Shown here: piece after piece, positions 32,791-43,900 of the stretch
Layout of the letters: the number at the start of each line of letters is the position of its first letter
Numbering within the stretch: position 1 is the stretch's first letter
Assembly: GCA_949987565.1 (NCBI GenBank)
Contig: OX465119.1
Coordinates: 12,692,897 to 12,756,896, forward strand
Origin: Luidia sarsii
Taxonomy: Eukaryota > Echinodermata > Asteroidea > Paxillosida > Luidiidae
DNA: 64,000 nt
Reading direction: 5' to 3'
The notes under the pieces: model-generated
What the model saw: only the letters and a program-made list of their open reading frames with translations
What the model was told of the DNA's origin: nothing
The model's database searches: none
Made by a program: the position numbers and the translations under genes

Positions 32791-32995
32791 AACAATTATC
32801 ATTTTTAAGGTGATATACAGAATGTTGCAAACTGCTTACTGACTAAAATTACCAAAATGTAAATCTTAAAATTTAGAGGGCCTGACGTTTCGATCCTAGC
32901 AGGACCTTTCTCAAAGGCAGTAAGGTCCCGCTAGCAGAAAGGTCCTGCTAGGATCGAAACGTCAGGCCCACTAAATTTTAACAATTATCATTTTT
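32791..32995 (+). mobile_element. foldback retroposon with 16-bp target duplication
   Basis: A complete element between two perfect copies of AACAATTATCATTTTT (32791-32806 and 32980-32995). It begins AAGGTGATATACAGAATG, has TTGCAAACTGCTTACTGAC, the first arm CCTGACGTTTCGATCCTAGC, then the second arm GCTAGGATCGAAACGTCAGG, and ends CCCACTAAATTTT. It encodes nothing and folds into a long hairpin. The long target duplication indicates target-primed insertion rather than DNA transposition. Confidence 0.9.
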
Positions 32996-33555
32996 ATTCA
33001 AACATTTTAAGCATGCGCTCAACTCTGAGCCCTTCGGGCTCTTCCAAAATTGAATGACTTAAAAACCAGTCTTTCGTTTCAGCCAAAAGATGGATCCAAA
33101 TTAGTTTTAGTCTAGATTACACTGCTGCACATGCCAAATGTAAAAAGAAAAATTGGCAACACCCACTTTGCACATCGCAAGCTGCTTATGCACTATGTAC
33201 ATACACTTGAATATTTTCCAAATCAGCTGCGCACTGAGCGTGAGCAGAACACAGCGGATGCGATCTTCCCACTCCATCGCTGTTCTCTCTTCCTGCGGGA
33301 AAAAAAAACGTAATTTAATCCACGTTTACTTATCACCAAATCAATACCGAGTCAGAAGTTCTGACCAAAAAAAAAATGAGAGAATAAAAAAGCCATGCTC
33401 GTAAAAGATATAACATTGATACATTATCCGATGAGGGAAAGCAAATAAGCGGCCAGTTTTGTTGCCAGGTAACCAGCAAAACACACCTTGGGGAATTGGG
33501 GAGGGGGCAAGTTTTGTTCCATCTCATTGATGGAAGGAGATGTATTTCATGGTTG
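32996..33555. other. non-coding stretch without recognised features
   Basis: Short hairpin GAGCCCTTCGGGCTC at 33028-33042; no gene recognised. Confidence 0.45.
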
Positions 33556-33559
33556 GGTG

Positions 33560-34438
33560 AAAGGCATAGGGAACAGAGAGAGAAGGGGAGGGAGATAGAG
33601 AGGGGAGGGGAGAGAGAGGGGAGGGAGAGAGAGAGGGGAGGGAGAGAGAGAGGGGAGGGAGAGAGAGGGGAGGGAGAGAGAGGGGAGGGAGAGAGAGAGA
33701 GGAGGGGAGGGAGATAGAGAGGGTAGGGGGAGAGAGAGGGGAGGGAGAGAGAGGGGAGGGAGAGAGAGGGGAGGGAGAGAGGGGAGGGAGAGAGAGGGGA
33801 GGGAGAGAGAGAGGGGAGGGAGAGAGAGAGGGGAGGGAGAGAGAGAGGGGAGGGAGAGAGAGAGGGGAGGGAGATAGAGAGGGGAGGGGGAGAGAGAGGG
33901 GAGGGAGAGAGGGGAGGGAGAGAGAGAGGGGAGGGAGAGAGAGAGGGGAGGGAGAGAGAGAGGGGAGGGAGAGAGAGGGAAGGGAGAGAGAGAGGGGAGG
34001 GAGAGAGAGAGGGGAGGGAGAGAGAGGGGAGGGAGAGAGAGAGGGGAGGGAGAGAGAGAGGGGAGGGGGAGAGAGAGGGGAGGGAGAGAGAGGGGAGGGA
34101 GGGAGAGAGGGGAGGGAGAGAGAGGGGAGGGAGAGAGAGAGAGGAGGGAGATAGAGAGAGAGAGGAGGGGAGGGAGATAGAGAGGGGAGGGAGAGAGGAG
34201 GGGAGGGAGATAGAGAGGGGAGGGAGAGAGAGAGGGGAGGGAGAGAGAGAGGGGAGGGAGAGAGAGAGGGGAGGGAGGGAGAGAGGGGAGGGAGAGAGAG
34301 GGGAGGGAGAGAGAGAGAGGAGGGAGATAGAGAGAGAGAGGATAAAGAGAGAGAGAGAGAGAGAGGGGGGGGAGATAGAGTGAGATAGAGGATAAAGAGA
34401 GAGAGAGAGAGAGAGGGGGGAGGGAGATAGAGTGAGAT

Positions 34439-34486
<48 letters not shown>

Positions 34487-34775
34487 AAGAGGAGAGAAAG
34501 AGAGAGGGGGAGACGGATCTTTAGACAGAGATGGAGATCCAGAGAGAGATAGCAAAACAAAGATGGAGAGACAGACAGACAGGGAGAGATTAAAAGAGAG
34601 CGATCAGACAGATAAAGAGACCAAGCGCGATAGCTACAAAAATTATGTAGAGAGACAGACACTGAGAGAGACAGATAGTGACTGAAACATAGACAGAGAC
34701 AGGAAGACACAGACAGACAGACAGACATATACAGACAAGAGAGAGAGGGCAGACAAGGGTAGGATGCTCCGTTAG
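33560..34775. repeat. 1.2-kb purine tract (GGGAGAGAGA minisatellite)
   Basis: The + strand is almost pure purine for about 950 bp (33560-34510), built from GAGAGAGAGGGGAGGGA-like units of 13-17 bp with ATAGAGAGG variants, then grades into GACAGACA. The opposite-strand frames of 340-390 codons (Ser/Pro/Leu) are translated repeat. Mirror symmetry makes triplex (H-DNA) formation possible. Confidence 0.95.
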
Positions 34776-35630
34776 TTGTTTCACAATTTCTGCCCTACTT
34801 CCCCTCCCTTGAATATTTACATTCACTTACTCCGCCCCTCACGCTCGTCGCTCAGCCTCAACACTCTCCCATTATTTAATTTTGCTTCGATTTATTATTT
34901 TGTTTCCCTGGCCTTCCGCAGTTATGAATCGTTGCGGCTCAGTGCACACGGCTGCTTCTTATGATCAAACTGACCTCGGGACTGGAGATGGGGAAGGGGA
35001 GGTGGGGTAATTTACTGGAAATGAACACAAATTATCCCGACCTACCAATCCATTTGCAAACGTTTGGTTGAGGCGAGGTTGTAACTGATGGCTGGCGAGC
35101 TTGCAATGACATTTTTTTCTCTCTCTCTCGAAAGGGCACATTTTTGTCTTTGTACAAGCTTTGTGTCCACAGAGAGGAATTTCACTGAGCACATCATTCT
35201 CAAAGAGAGAGAGAGAGAGAGAGTTAGAGCCGCACGTTTTGGTCCAAGAAGGGTCTTTCGCAAAGGCAGAATGCTTTTGAGAAAGGTTGATAACACTTTT
35301 TCAGTCTAAGGATCTTCTAGTCGTCCCCCCCCTCTCTCTCCGATCTGCTCATAGTCAGAAGCCAGTATAGTGGCTGACCTTGACTTTGATCCTTATTCAA
35401 AGAGCCATGGTGCACCCCCCCCCCCATTTCAATATCCCTAACCCTCTCCAGTCATAACTGAGGCAGTCTGTAATCCATGTAGCTCTATGGTAGTCCATAC
35501 CTGTGATTTGCCAGGGGGGGATGGGAGTGTTGGTTTTGTGTGTAACCTTAACTGGAAGGAAGGTCAACCATACATTGTGTATGTAGATCCTGCTGTGGTG
35601 TCTTGGTGTAGAGTGAGATTTGTCTTTGTT
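34776..35630. other. non-coding stretch; one diverged foldback arm
   Basis: GCCGCACGTTTTGGTCC, AAGGGTCTTTCGCAAAGGCAG and TTGAGAAAGG at about 35228-35288 are a diverged foldback copy. GA- and C-runs lie at 35204-35223 and 35326-35340. Otherwise nothing recognised. Confidence 0.45.
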
Positions 35631-36000
35631 TTAAAGCCCCTACACAACATTGGTAAGATCGAAAAACGGAAATGTTCACAGATTTACATGAGATACAGTT
35701 TGAAGATGGTTACAGTAGAAACTTTTCACTGAAATATTTCTGCCTAAAATGTTGTATTTTGGGAGTATGAGTAAAAGAAAAAGTTTACTTCTCACCGAGA
35801 TCTAAACTATTTTTCAGAACAGTACAGCATTGAATGCTGCATTTTCGCGAAACAAATGAAGCGATTTTCACGATTTTCTCGAGACTCGGTTGGCGGATGG
35901 AGCTGAAATTTTCACAGTGTGCTATTCCATGCATATGTTGGATCAGACAACGTATGGATGCTATTCTTTGACCTCGACCAATGTTGTGTAGGGGCTTTAA
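35631..36000. mobile_element. TTAA-flanked MITE, complete copy
   Basis: TTAA at both ends (35631-35634, 35997-36000). Ends AGCCCCTACACAACATTGG and CCAATGTTGTGTAGGGGCT are perfect inverted repeats of 19 bp. It lies in the opposite orientation to the copy at 16797, with GTTGTATTTTGGGAG and ATAGCATCCATACGTTGTC (as complement) inside. The best-preserved family member here. Confidence 0.9.
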
Positions 36001-37342
36001 AGGTTGGCAGGTTTTGCCTGTAGGATGAGAAAGATCCCTAACAGTCTGTAGTCGAGATCGTCCTGTTCACCGACTGGGATTACAGTTGAGTTGTAGTTTC
36101 ATTTTTGTGTGTGTGGTTAACTGTTCGTATGTAATATGTGCAAAGGTTCAAGGTTAACAGCTAGTATTGTGTTGGCCTACCCACAACATTACCCATGCTT
36201 GTTTGTGTGACAAAAGTACATGTAGATTCATAGTTTCACACACTTTCACGTGTATACATGTACATGTATGCAAAGTACACATGTACACGTGCATACTGTA
36301 GTCTGAGCATGGTCTGAGCATGAATGTACAGTACGTGCACTGTACTGTACATAGTGTGTTGTACACTTTTACATATTATGTAATTTAACGTACACATACA
36401 ATATAATTATATGTGTAATTTGATGTGTACATGTGTGTACAGTACACGTAATGGGGTAATTGAATGTATAGTACTGTACATTTGTACATGTACAGTACAT
36501 ATGCACTTAGGTCAATGCACATATACAATTTATATACCGGTATATGTACATGTATACACTGTATTACTGTACTGTACAATGTACATGTACATGTACAATG
36601 TACATTGTATGTTTGCACACATACATGTACAATGTACAGGTGTATATAATTATCCTATTGATGATAATTGATAGCCATTATGCATTTTAGTCTCACACAT
36701 CCAACAGGTTTTACATGCAAAAGAAAAAACGTAAAATGTAATTTAAATCTGAAGGTTTTACATGGTGGCTGTACAATATACAAGGTGTACATGATGTCAA
36801 TGACTACACAATGTGAATCTGAATTATGATGATTTATCATGGATGACAATTTTTTTGAGAAGACATAGGCCTACATGTACATACTTACACATGAACATGA
36901 TGTACAAAGTACATGTACCTAGGGTACAACACATGTAGTACACCCTGTAGTACACACTACCGGTACATGTATTTTGTATGTGCATGTACATGTACATGTA
37001 CATGTACATGTACATATGTACATGTACATATGTACATATACATTATACATTTCATACATTGTGTACATGTACATGTACACACTACACACACATACATGTA
37101 CATGTACATGTACAGTACATGTACAGTAATTTGTACATGTACCTCTTGTACCCATTACATGCTACACCCACTGTGTGGCCATTATCCCACCCACAGTGAG
37201 ACCATTGTGTGCCCAGTCTGCACCCACTATGCACCTGTCTGGTACCCACTTGAACCCATTTAATACCCATTACCTTTACACTTACAGGATGTGCCTGACT
37301 TCCCATACCCTGACCCAATCAAACCATTGTACAGTGCACACT
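36001..37342. repeat. TACATG-rich region
   Basis: Dense TACATG, TGTACA and TACATGTAC blocks (36180-36650 and 36875-37140) separated by ordinary DNA. 37140-37290 has an irregular repeat of CCCACT/CCCATT words. Met-Tyr/Cys-Thr frames are artefacts. Confidence 0.85.
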
Positions 37343-37425
37343 GATTATAATTACCAAAATGCAAATCGCAAAATTTAGTGGGCCTGACGTTTCCATCCTA
37401 GCAGGACCTTTCTCAAAGGCAGATC
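37343..37425 (+). mobile_element. foldback retroposon, one arm
   Basis: TGATTATAATTACCAAAATG to GACCTTTCTCAAAGGCAGA: tail and first arm only, breaking off before the second arm. It lies just before a complete copy. Confidence 0.75.
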
Positions 37426-37457
37426 AATGTTACATATACATGTACATGTATGTAACA

Positions 37458-37643
37458 TTAATTACGTATGGTGGTATACAAAAATGTTTCAAACTGCTTA
37501 CTGACTATAATTACCAAAATGCAAATCTTAAAATTTAGTGGGCCTGACGTTTCGATCCTAACAGGACCTTTCTCTGCCTTTGAGAAAGGTCCTGCTAGGA
37601 TCGAAACGTCAGGCCCACTAAATTTTAAGATTAATTACGTATG
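37458..37643 (+). mobile_element. foldback retroposon with 14-bp target duplication
   Basis: A complete copy between perfect ATTAATTACGTATG repeats (37458-37471 and 37630-37643). It starts GTGGTATACAAAAATGTTTC, has two opposed arms meeting at CTCTGCCTTTGAG, and ends CCCACTAAATTTTAAG. Confidence 0.9.
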
Positions 37644-38159
37644 TTACATTAATTACATTGTAAATTAATGTTACATATATGCGACCATTCCAGCATTACG
37701 TAGTATACGCACAGTACAATGTATATTGACTAATTAGTCCTCTCGTTACTGATCTGAACGTGACTCAGTCATGACATGCTAAAAATATTGTCTTGTTTCT
37801 TTTCTTCTTTCTTTTTTTAATGAAGAAAGATTTATAATTGATTCACATTTGATCTTCTCCTCCATGCTGAGCCTTTGTGGAGGTGTGTGTGTGGGAGGTT
37901 TTCGCGATGCCCTAAAAAGTTCGTGGCTGCGGGAGACCTCTGGGATTCCTCGTGAGCTATCAGGCTCCGTCCTCGCTCCACTGACGTCAGCCACTATCAG
38001 GGAGGCCCGCGACACGTCTCCAAAGAAAAAAAAGGAGAAACAGGAAAAGACAACGGAAAACAAAACAAAACCCAGAGGTTGTGTCTGTTTGAGAACAGAA
38101 CAGATACCCTTTCTGCTTTTCCTCCTTGTGTCTTAGACCATTATTTATTACTACTACTA
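37644..38159. other. non-coding; GC-rich patch at 37880-38020
   Basis: A GC-rich patch (GGGAGACCTCTGGGATTCC and GTCAGCCACTATCAGGGAGG) has open frames on both strands but no recognised motif, splice context or repeat copy here. Confidence 0.35.
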
Positions 38160-38329
38160 ATTCGAGAGCAAGGAGTGGCTTTAGCCGATGCCATCCTTGG
38201 CTTCCACGAACATGTGAGCTCCTCCAGACCTCTCTATCCAGCGTGGCCGTTCTCAGGTCACTGATGCTATCAAGGCCAGTGTCTTTCTTCAGAACACTGA
38301 TGTAAGTGGCCCGACTTCTCCCTCTTCTT
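38160..38329 (-). pseudogene. LINE reverse-transcriptase C-terminal fragment
   Basis: Read on the minus strand from 38329, an uninterrupted frame contains the order RATYI-VLKKDTGLDS, then DL-TA-LDRE-WR. From memory this matches the extreme C-terminus of open-reading-frame proteins of common non-LTR retrotransposons (TYI-x-L-x-KDTGL ... L-x-x-A-x-x-DR-x-x-WR). No reverse-transcriptase catalytic motif is nearby, so only the 3' end of the coding region remains, as in 5'-truncated LINE copies. The family cannot be named. Confidence 0.6.
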
Positions 38330-38330
38330 G

Positions 38331-38390
38331 CTGTACCCTGCTGTACCCTGATGTGCCCTACCGTGCCCTGCTGTGCCCTGCTGTACCCAG
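38331..38390. repeat. 10-bp tandem repeat, six copies
   Basis: Six units of CTGTACCCTG with single-base variants (ATGTGCCCTA, CCGTGCCCTG). It directly abuts the LINE fragment. Confidence 0.85.
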
Positions 38391-38880
38391 TTTAGGTTCC
38401 CAGAGAATAAGGGGACCATTTGAATATTTGACCATTACAAAAGCATTTAGTATTTATTGCGCAATTCACTGTCCGAAGGTTGAAAGCTTTTGAACTATTT
38501 TGCAAGCATGGCCTTCTGCATCACATTCCACGGACATTCTTTAAAGAGACCATCTGTGTGTGCACACACGCAGTTTATAAATTAAAGATAACGTATGTTA
38601 CGTGATCTGTGCTGATGTCATCATGGTGTCATTGCAATTTTTGCTTCTTTTTATGGTGTTTGATGTTAGAATTGATGTATTATATCTGGGAAATATGAAG
38701 TTACCAGTAATCTAACTTACAGTAAACGTTGGTCAAAATTGGGAATTACATAAAAATCTGATATATATTCAAAAATTGATTAAAAAATCAATGATGACAT
38801 CATCATGGCGCATGGTGGCTTATATTTTATCGTTGAGGGTCGCATTGTCTAACCATCAAGTTTCATGCCAGTGAAAGGTG
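38391..38880. other. non-coding stretch without recognised features
   Basis: No gene recognised; several ATGATGTCATCA words. Confidence 0.4.
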
Positions 38881-39058
38881 TTTTTAAAATGTAGTGGGCC
38901 TGAAATTTCGATCCTAGCAGGACCTTTCTCAAAGACAGAGTGCCTTTGAGAAAGGTCCCGCTAGGATTGAAACGTCAGGCCCACTCAATTTTATGATTTG
39001 CATTTTGGTAATTTTAGTTAGTAAGCAGTTTGCAACACTTTTGTATATATCACATTGG
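38881..39058 (-). mobile_element. foldback retroposon, complete copy
   Basis: TTTTTAAAATGTAGTGGGCC, both arms (GATCCTAGCAGGACC and GGTCCCGCTAGGATTG) and the tail ATTTTGGTAATTTTAGTTAG to GTATATATCAC. I could not find a clear target duplication. Confidence 0.8.
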
Positions 39059-39724
39059 TTTAATAGGTGTCATGCAAATTGCTCTAAATGTGATGTCATG
39101 ATGATGTCACATTTAGGGGGTTCAATAGCAAATTGCTATACATGACAGTCTTCATCCATTACAAAAGGAATTTTAGAATCAACCCACTTTTGGTCTCAAG
39201 ATACATGAATTTTAGATACAAGAATTAAAGAATTAAACGGTTCATGAAAAAAACCCAGAAAATGATGACGTCACCTTGATTTTCTGGTGTAACATGTCCC
39301 GGGTGGAATATACCGGTACAGTTGACTCCCGTTGGAAATTGGAATGAGCTTGGTTGTACATAACGAGCATATTTTCAAAGTCCCGATCAATTTGTGAACA
39401 TTTGTATGGGGAAAAATGTGTGTATTACGAGCAAAAGCATTGCTCTCGACTCATATCGACTTCTTTTGTAAACAACAGGCACCTCATTCCTTGTCAAAAA
39501 CCAAACCAAATCAATTAGCCAATGTCCTATTAGGAATCGCGTCTTCCAATGCAATGCAATACTGCGGCTTCACATCGCCGATTGTTTCATCTTGCCGATA
39601 TTATTCAATGGGACGGTGCACAGTCAAGAATCCCCCCTGCTGTGTCCTTCAGTGCTTCTGAGAATGAAGGTATAGATAGACAATGGGGGCATTCGGGGGA
39701 TAATGAGTGCATGGAAGAGTTCCA
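39059..39724. other. non-coding stretch without recognised features
   Basis: Frames of about 80 codons (39416-39661) have no motif. Confidence 0.4.
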
Positions 39725-39744
39725 TGAACTCTCTCTCTCTCTCT

Positions 39745-39782
<38 letters not shown>

Positions 39783-39800
39783 TATCTTTTCGCTCTCTCT

Positions 39801-39834
<34 letters not shown>

Positions 39835-40103
39835 CCTCTATCTTTTCGCTCTCTCTTCTCTCTCCCTCTCTCTTCTCTCTTCTCTCTCTCTCTCCCTCTC
39901 TTCTCTCTCCCCTAGCTCTGTCTCTTCTCTCTCTTCTCTCCCCCTCTCTCTTTATCTTATCTCTCTTCTCTCTCTTCTCTATCTTCTCTCTCTCTTCCTC
40001 CTCTCTCCCCTAGCTCTCTCCCTCTCTCTGTACTCTCTCTTCTCTCCCCCTCTCTCCTCTATCTCTAGCTCTCTCTCTCTCTTCTCTCTCTTCTCTCTCC
40101 CTC

Positions 40104-40135
<32 letters not shown>

Positions 40136-40225
40136 GCTCTTTCCCTCACTCTTCTCTCTCTTCTCTCCCCCTCTCTCCTCTATCTCTAGCTCTCTCTCTC
40201 TCTTCTCTCTCTTCTCTCTCCCTCT

Positions 40226-40262
<37 letters not shown>

Positions 40263-40595
40263 TCTTTCCCTCACTCTTCTCTCTCTTCTCTCTCTTCTCC
40301 TCTCTATAGCTCTCTCTCTGCTCTCTCCCTCTCTCTTCTCTCTCTTCTCTCTCCTCTCTCTCTATAGCTCTCTCTCTCTGCTCTTTCCCTCACTCTTCTC
40401 TCTCTTCTCTCTCCTCTCTCTCCTCTCTCTCTATAGCTCTCTCTCTCTGCTCTCTCCCTCACTATTCTCTCTCCCCTCTCTCCCCTCTCTCTATAGTTCT
40501 CTCTCTCTCTGCTCTCTCCCTCTCTCTTCTCTCTCTTCTCTCTCCTCTCTCTCTATAGCTCTCTCTCTGCTCTCTCCCTCTCTCTTCTCTCTCTG
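39725..40595. repeat. 870-bp CT tract with higher-order units
   Basis: Pyrimidine-rich on the + strand. Larger units recur (TATAGCTCTCTCTCTGCTCT followed by CTCCCTCTCTCTTCTCTC) with 60-100 bp spacing in the second half. Ser/Leu frames are translated repeat. Confidence 0.95.
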
Positions 40596-41484
40596 TGGTG
40601 GTGACATCAGTTTGATTTCTCAGGCAAGGCAGACCAGATAATATCCCTTAATGGGTTGTCTTGAGGAGTGGAAGGCCTCCTTTCATCGTATTAAATTGCA
40701 CAATTATCAACAATCTCGTCTCGTCTCTCTCCGCTCCTACCCACAGGCAAGGCCTCTGATCGCTTGCTTACAAAACTGCCTCCCTGGGTTTCAATCAGCT
40801 TGTAATTATTTTGATTATTTTGTTTGACTGTATTTCCTCCCAATCTTTTAATTTTGTTTTTTTTTAAGAGGGGGGGGGGGTTGAGATGTATATTGCGCGA
40901 GGCTCATAAATTGGATTCGGTCCTGGAGATTTGTTTACCCGGCCCAGTCATGGCAACAAATTGCGTTTGGTGACTTCAGTCGTTTGACAATTGATGATTA
41001 GTGCCACGCACGTAAACAAACATGACTACGATGGGTTTGTTCAGTGCAAGTTCCCGGCAATTACTGCGTTTTTGGTCCTTGTCAAAGGGTCTTGCTGTGC
41101 AAGGATCGAAACACGTTACTCCCTGCGCAGGTGAAATGGTTTTGTTGTGCATTGTACAATGTACATTGTAAGTTTTTGGCATTTGTAAATAGAGTTTTGC
41201 ACCTTTGAACCTTCCCAACACATCCATTCACTGGATTGGTAGGAAAGAAGAGATAGCTGGGAGTTGGACCTCAATCTTGGAACTCCTGCCTTCTTGACGT
41301 TGTGCTGATCCCCCCCCAAAAAAAAAAAATAAAAAAAAAAAATAAAAAAATAAAGAACCAAAAAGAAGAGTACTGATGCCTTGGAATAATTTGAGTCAAG
41401 AACCGTTCTGGCATTCATCAAGGGTGCAGCATAAATCTCAAACAATTTTTGGGAAAAAACAAATTCATGGTTGAGGTATTGCAT
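40596..41484. other. non-coding stretch; one diverged foldback arm
   Basis: CCTTGTCAAAGGGTCTTGC and AGGATCGAAACACGTTACT at 41076-41120 are a diverged foldback arm. G- and A-runs lie at 40870 and 41320-41355. No gene recognised. Confidence 0.45.
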
Positions 41485-42424
41485 TAAGCCGCTTTTCCAC
41501 TGGACCTAAAAAAATGGAAACATTTAACCGAGACATTGGTTTATTTTCAAGTGGGTCAATCTCACTGGCCATAGCCACTTGGGGACATTTTGAGTCAGAT
41601 AATTTTACCAAGACGGCAGTACATGTAACCGAGCTGGCAATTTAAGGGCTCACGAGGGAGCTCTGCGTTACCTTCGAGGTTACATAACACCGTGAAATAA
41701 AATCACGTCCAACTTCCATCAAGAAAGACTTTGATGGTAGTGTGCGGCCTGCATGCAGAGACTGCGCACAGTGCATTTGTGTTGCCATGGTACTTTACAG
41801 GCTGACATTTGAGCGGATTTGGATATCTAAACGAGTCGCATTTTACCGGACTATGCGACTTGGTAAAAGCTACCTGAATAGGCCTACCCAGTCTGCTTTT
41901 CCACATTTGACGAGGCAGTTAACTGACTTCTTGGTAACTACCGGTACTTTAAATTTAACCTAGTCCAAAGGTTACTTTTTATCGACCATTTTCTACGAGG
42001 TAACCAAGAGGAAATTTGACTGGGTTGTTTCCATTGGGCTCATAAGCATTGACTTGACGAGTTTAAACCAAAATAAGTCCTACTTTTGTGTTCACTGTTC
42101 AGTCCTTCAGACTTCTCTCTTTGATCTTTCCCCCTCTTCTCACTAATCCCTACCCTTCTCCTTGCCCTTCTCTTTGATCTTTCCCCCTCTTCTCACTAAT
42201 CCCTACCCTACTCCTTGCCCTTCCCTTTGATCTCTCCCTTACCAGCTTCACTCTTTGTCCTTTGTTTCTCATCCGTGTCATATTCACTCTCCCCCCCCCC
42301 TTCCTTCGTGTACATGTATCTGTTTTGTCCTTGTCCCTCTGCCTTTGAGAAAGGTCCTGCTAGGATCGAAACGTCAGGCCCACTAAATTTTAAACCAAAA
42401 TAAGTCCGGTGGAAACGCGGATTT
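41485..42424. mobile_element. MITE, TTTCCACTGGAC family, with nested insertion
   Basis: Left end AAGCCGCTTTTCCACTGGAC and right end GTCCGGTGGAAACGCGGATT are imperfect inverted repeats. The interior has GGTAACCAAG and TTAACCGAGA words as in the copy at 43901. A 308-bp retroposed insert lies at 42081-42388. Confidence 0.7.
42062..42407 (+). mobile_element. chimeric retroposon with 19-bp target duplication
   Basis: TTTAAACCAAAATAAGTCC occurs perfectly at 42062-42080 and 42389-42407. Between them are about 250 bp of unique, CT-rich sequence (with a 53-bp duplication, TTGATCTTTCCCCCTCTTCT, at about 42120 and 42173) followed by the family 3' end CTGCCTTTGAGAAAGGTCCT to CCCACTAAATTTT. The 3' end is shared with other copies, the 5' part is not. 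Confidence 0.85.
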
Positions 42425-43738
42425 AGAAATTAGAGCAGTCAACTGCCGGCCGCCCATGAGCACGCTGCTCTGCGGCATTCTACTTCTCTCCGGTGTGTTG
42501 TACCCTGGCCAGAAAAAAGCACGCTCTGTGCTCCCTCCTTCAACTCGCCATCGTCATCGTCAGGTGACTTGGTAACGAATTACCCACAACATCCTTTCAT
42601 GTGCCTGCAACATTGGCCCGGGCCAGACTACATACACACGTACTAGTATATGTATGGTGTTTTTTTTCTCGTATACATACATGTATGCATTTCCCTCAGT
42701 CTGATTGGGTGACATTGAGTTTCCTTCTGTTTTGACTCACGGCCGTGAGTCAGAAGCAGCCCTTTTCTTTTTTTGGCAACATGATCCGACCCCTTTGTTT
42801 CGTGGCTGCATTGTCTCACCAGTAATGGTTCTGCCTGTGGATCGACTGATTACTGTAACAATGTTATGGCTATCGTTATCAAGGTGTGTTGTCGTCTCAA
42901 AGCGGTTTGTCATTTTGGTCAGGATGTCTAGCATAGAAGAGATCGCAGATGTATTGTAGGGACTAGGGAAGTCCCTTGCGTTTACTGGTCAGGATTTTTT
43001 ATTGATTTCATCTGGAGAGAGAGAGAATATCCAAGGGAACTAAAGAATGAACAGGAACAAAAGGAGAAGGAGCGAAACAACCACTTTGTGACAATTGAGA
43101 GTTAACAAATACGCTTTGACTTTATGTTACCTTACTCAAAAGACTAATGCACGTGATGTCCAGTTTATATAGCACAAGATCTTGTGGAGCAAGATTTTTT
43201 GTTTAGATATTTCCCGAGCTCATTTCTTTAGATGCGCATCCCTCTCGCCCTTCACGCAGACTCACTTTCAGTGGGTCTGAATTTTTAATATCGGAATCCT
43301 TGAAGCTTGGAGGGTGGCTGGCTGTGCAGGATGCTGTTATCCTTCCCCTATCTCTTCTAGCTGTCTACATCCAGTTGATTAAAATCGTTTGGGCCCAGTC
43401 GCTAGACACGCTTCCCTCAAACCGGGACAAAAAAGGTGTCGCACGGCGGCTGTTCCTCTCAGACCTCAGGGCATCTGGGGGGGGGGGGGAATACAATAAT
43501 GTTTTTTTTAAATGAAAAAATAAAAAATAAATTAATTCAAAGAGTTGGTGTGTTCATTCACATTCCACAGCTTTCTGGACTGGAAATGCTCAAATTGCCC
43601 CTCGTGTGTTCACATATTCGGATAAAAAAAATAAAATTGGAAACAAGAAATTGAATAGGCCTACTGAATTACTAATTAACACCGCAGACTGCATGCTGGC
43701 TTGTTCCGTGCCCCAAATTAAAATGTCAATAATTCACA
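42425..43738. other. non-coding stretch without recognised genes
   Basis: Frames of 60-85 codons only. G-run at 43479-43489, GA run at 43015-43025. Confidence 0.4.
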
Positions 43739-43795
43739 GGCCTTGACCATCCAAAGAGGTCCTGTCAGTATTGAAACGCCGGGCCCTCTAAAAAA
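43739..43795 (-). mobile_element. foldback retroposon fragment
   Basis: AAAGAGGTCCTGTCAGTATTG, AAACGCCGGGCCCTCTAAAA: a diverged second arm with its 3' end. Confidence 0.5.
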
Positions 43796-43900
43796 ATTCC
43801 ATTTCAGAAAATGAAAAATGTAAAATAGACGAAAGGTAATGTGAAACACTTGCGGGTTACATTGTGTGATTTGTCTCTTTCGAGGAGGAGTGTTGTCTCT

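Noticed and set aside
33524..34728. Minus-strand frames of 343 and 393 codons, the longest in the window
   Set aside because: They are Ser/Pro/Leu translations of a GGGAGAGA minisatellite, open in more than one frame and ending where the repeat ends.
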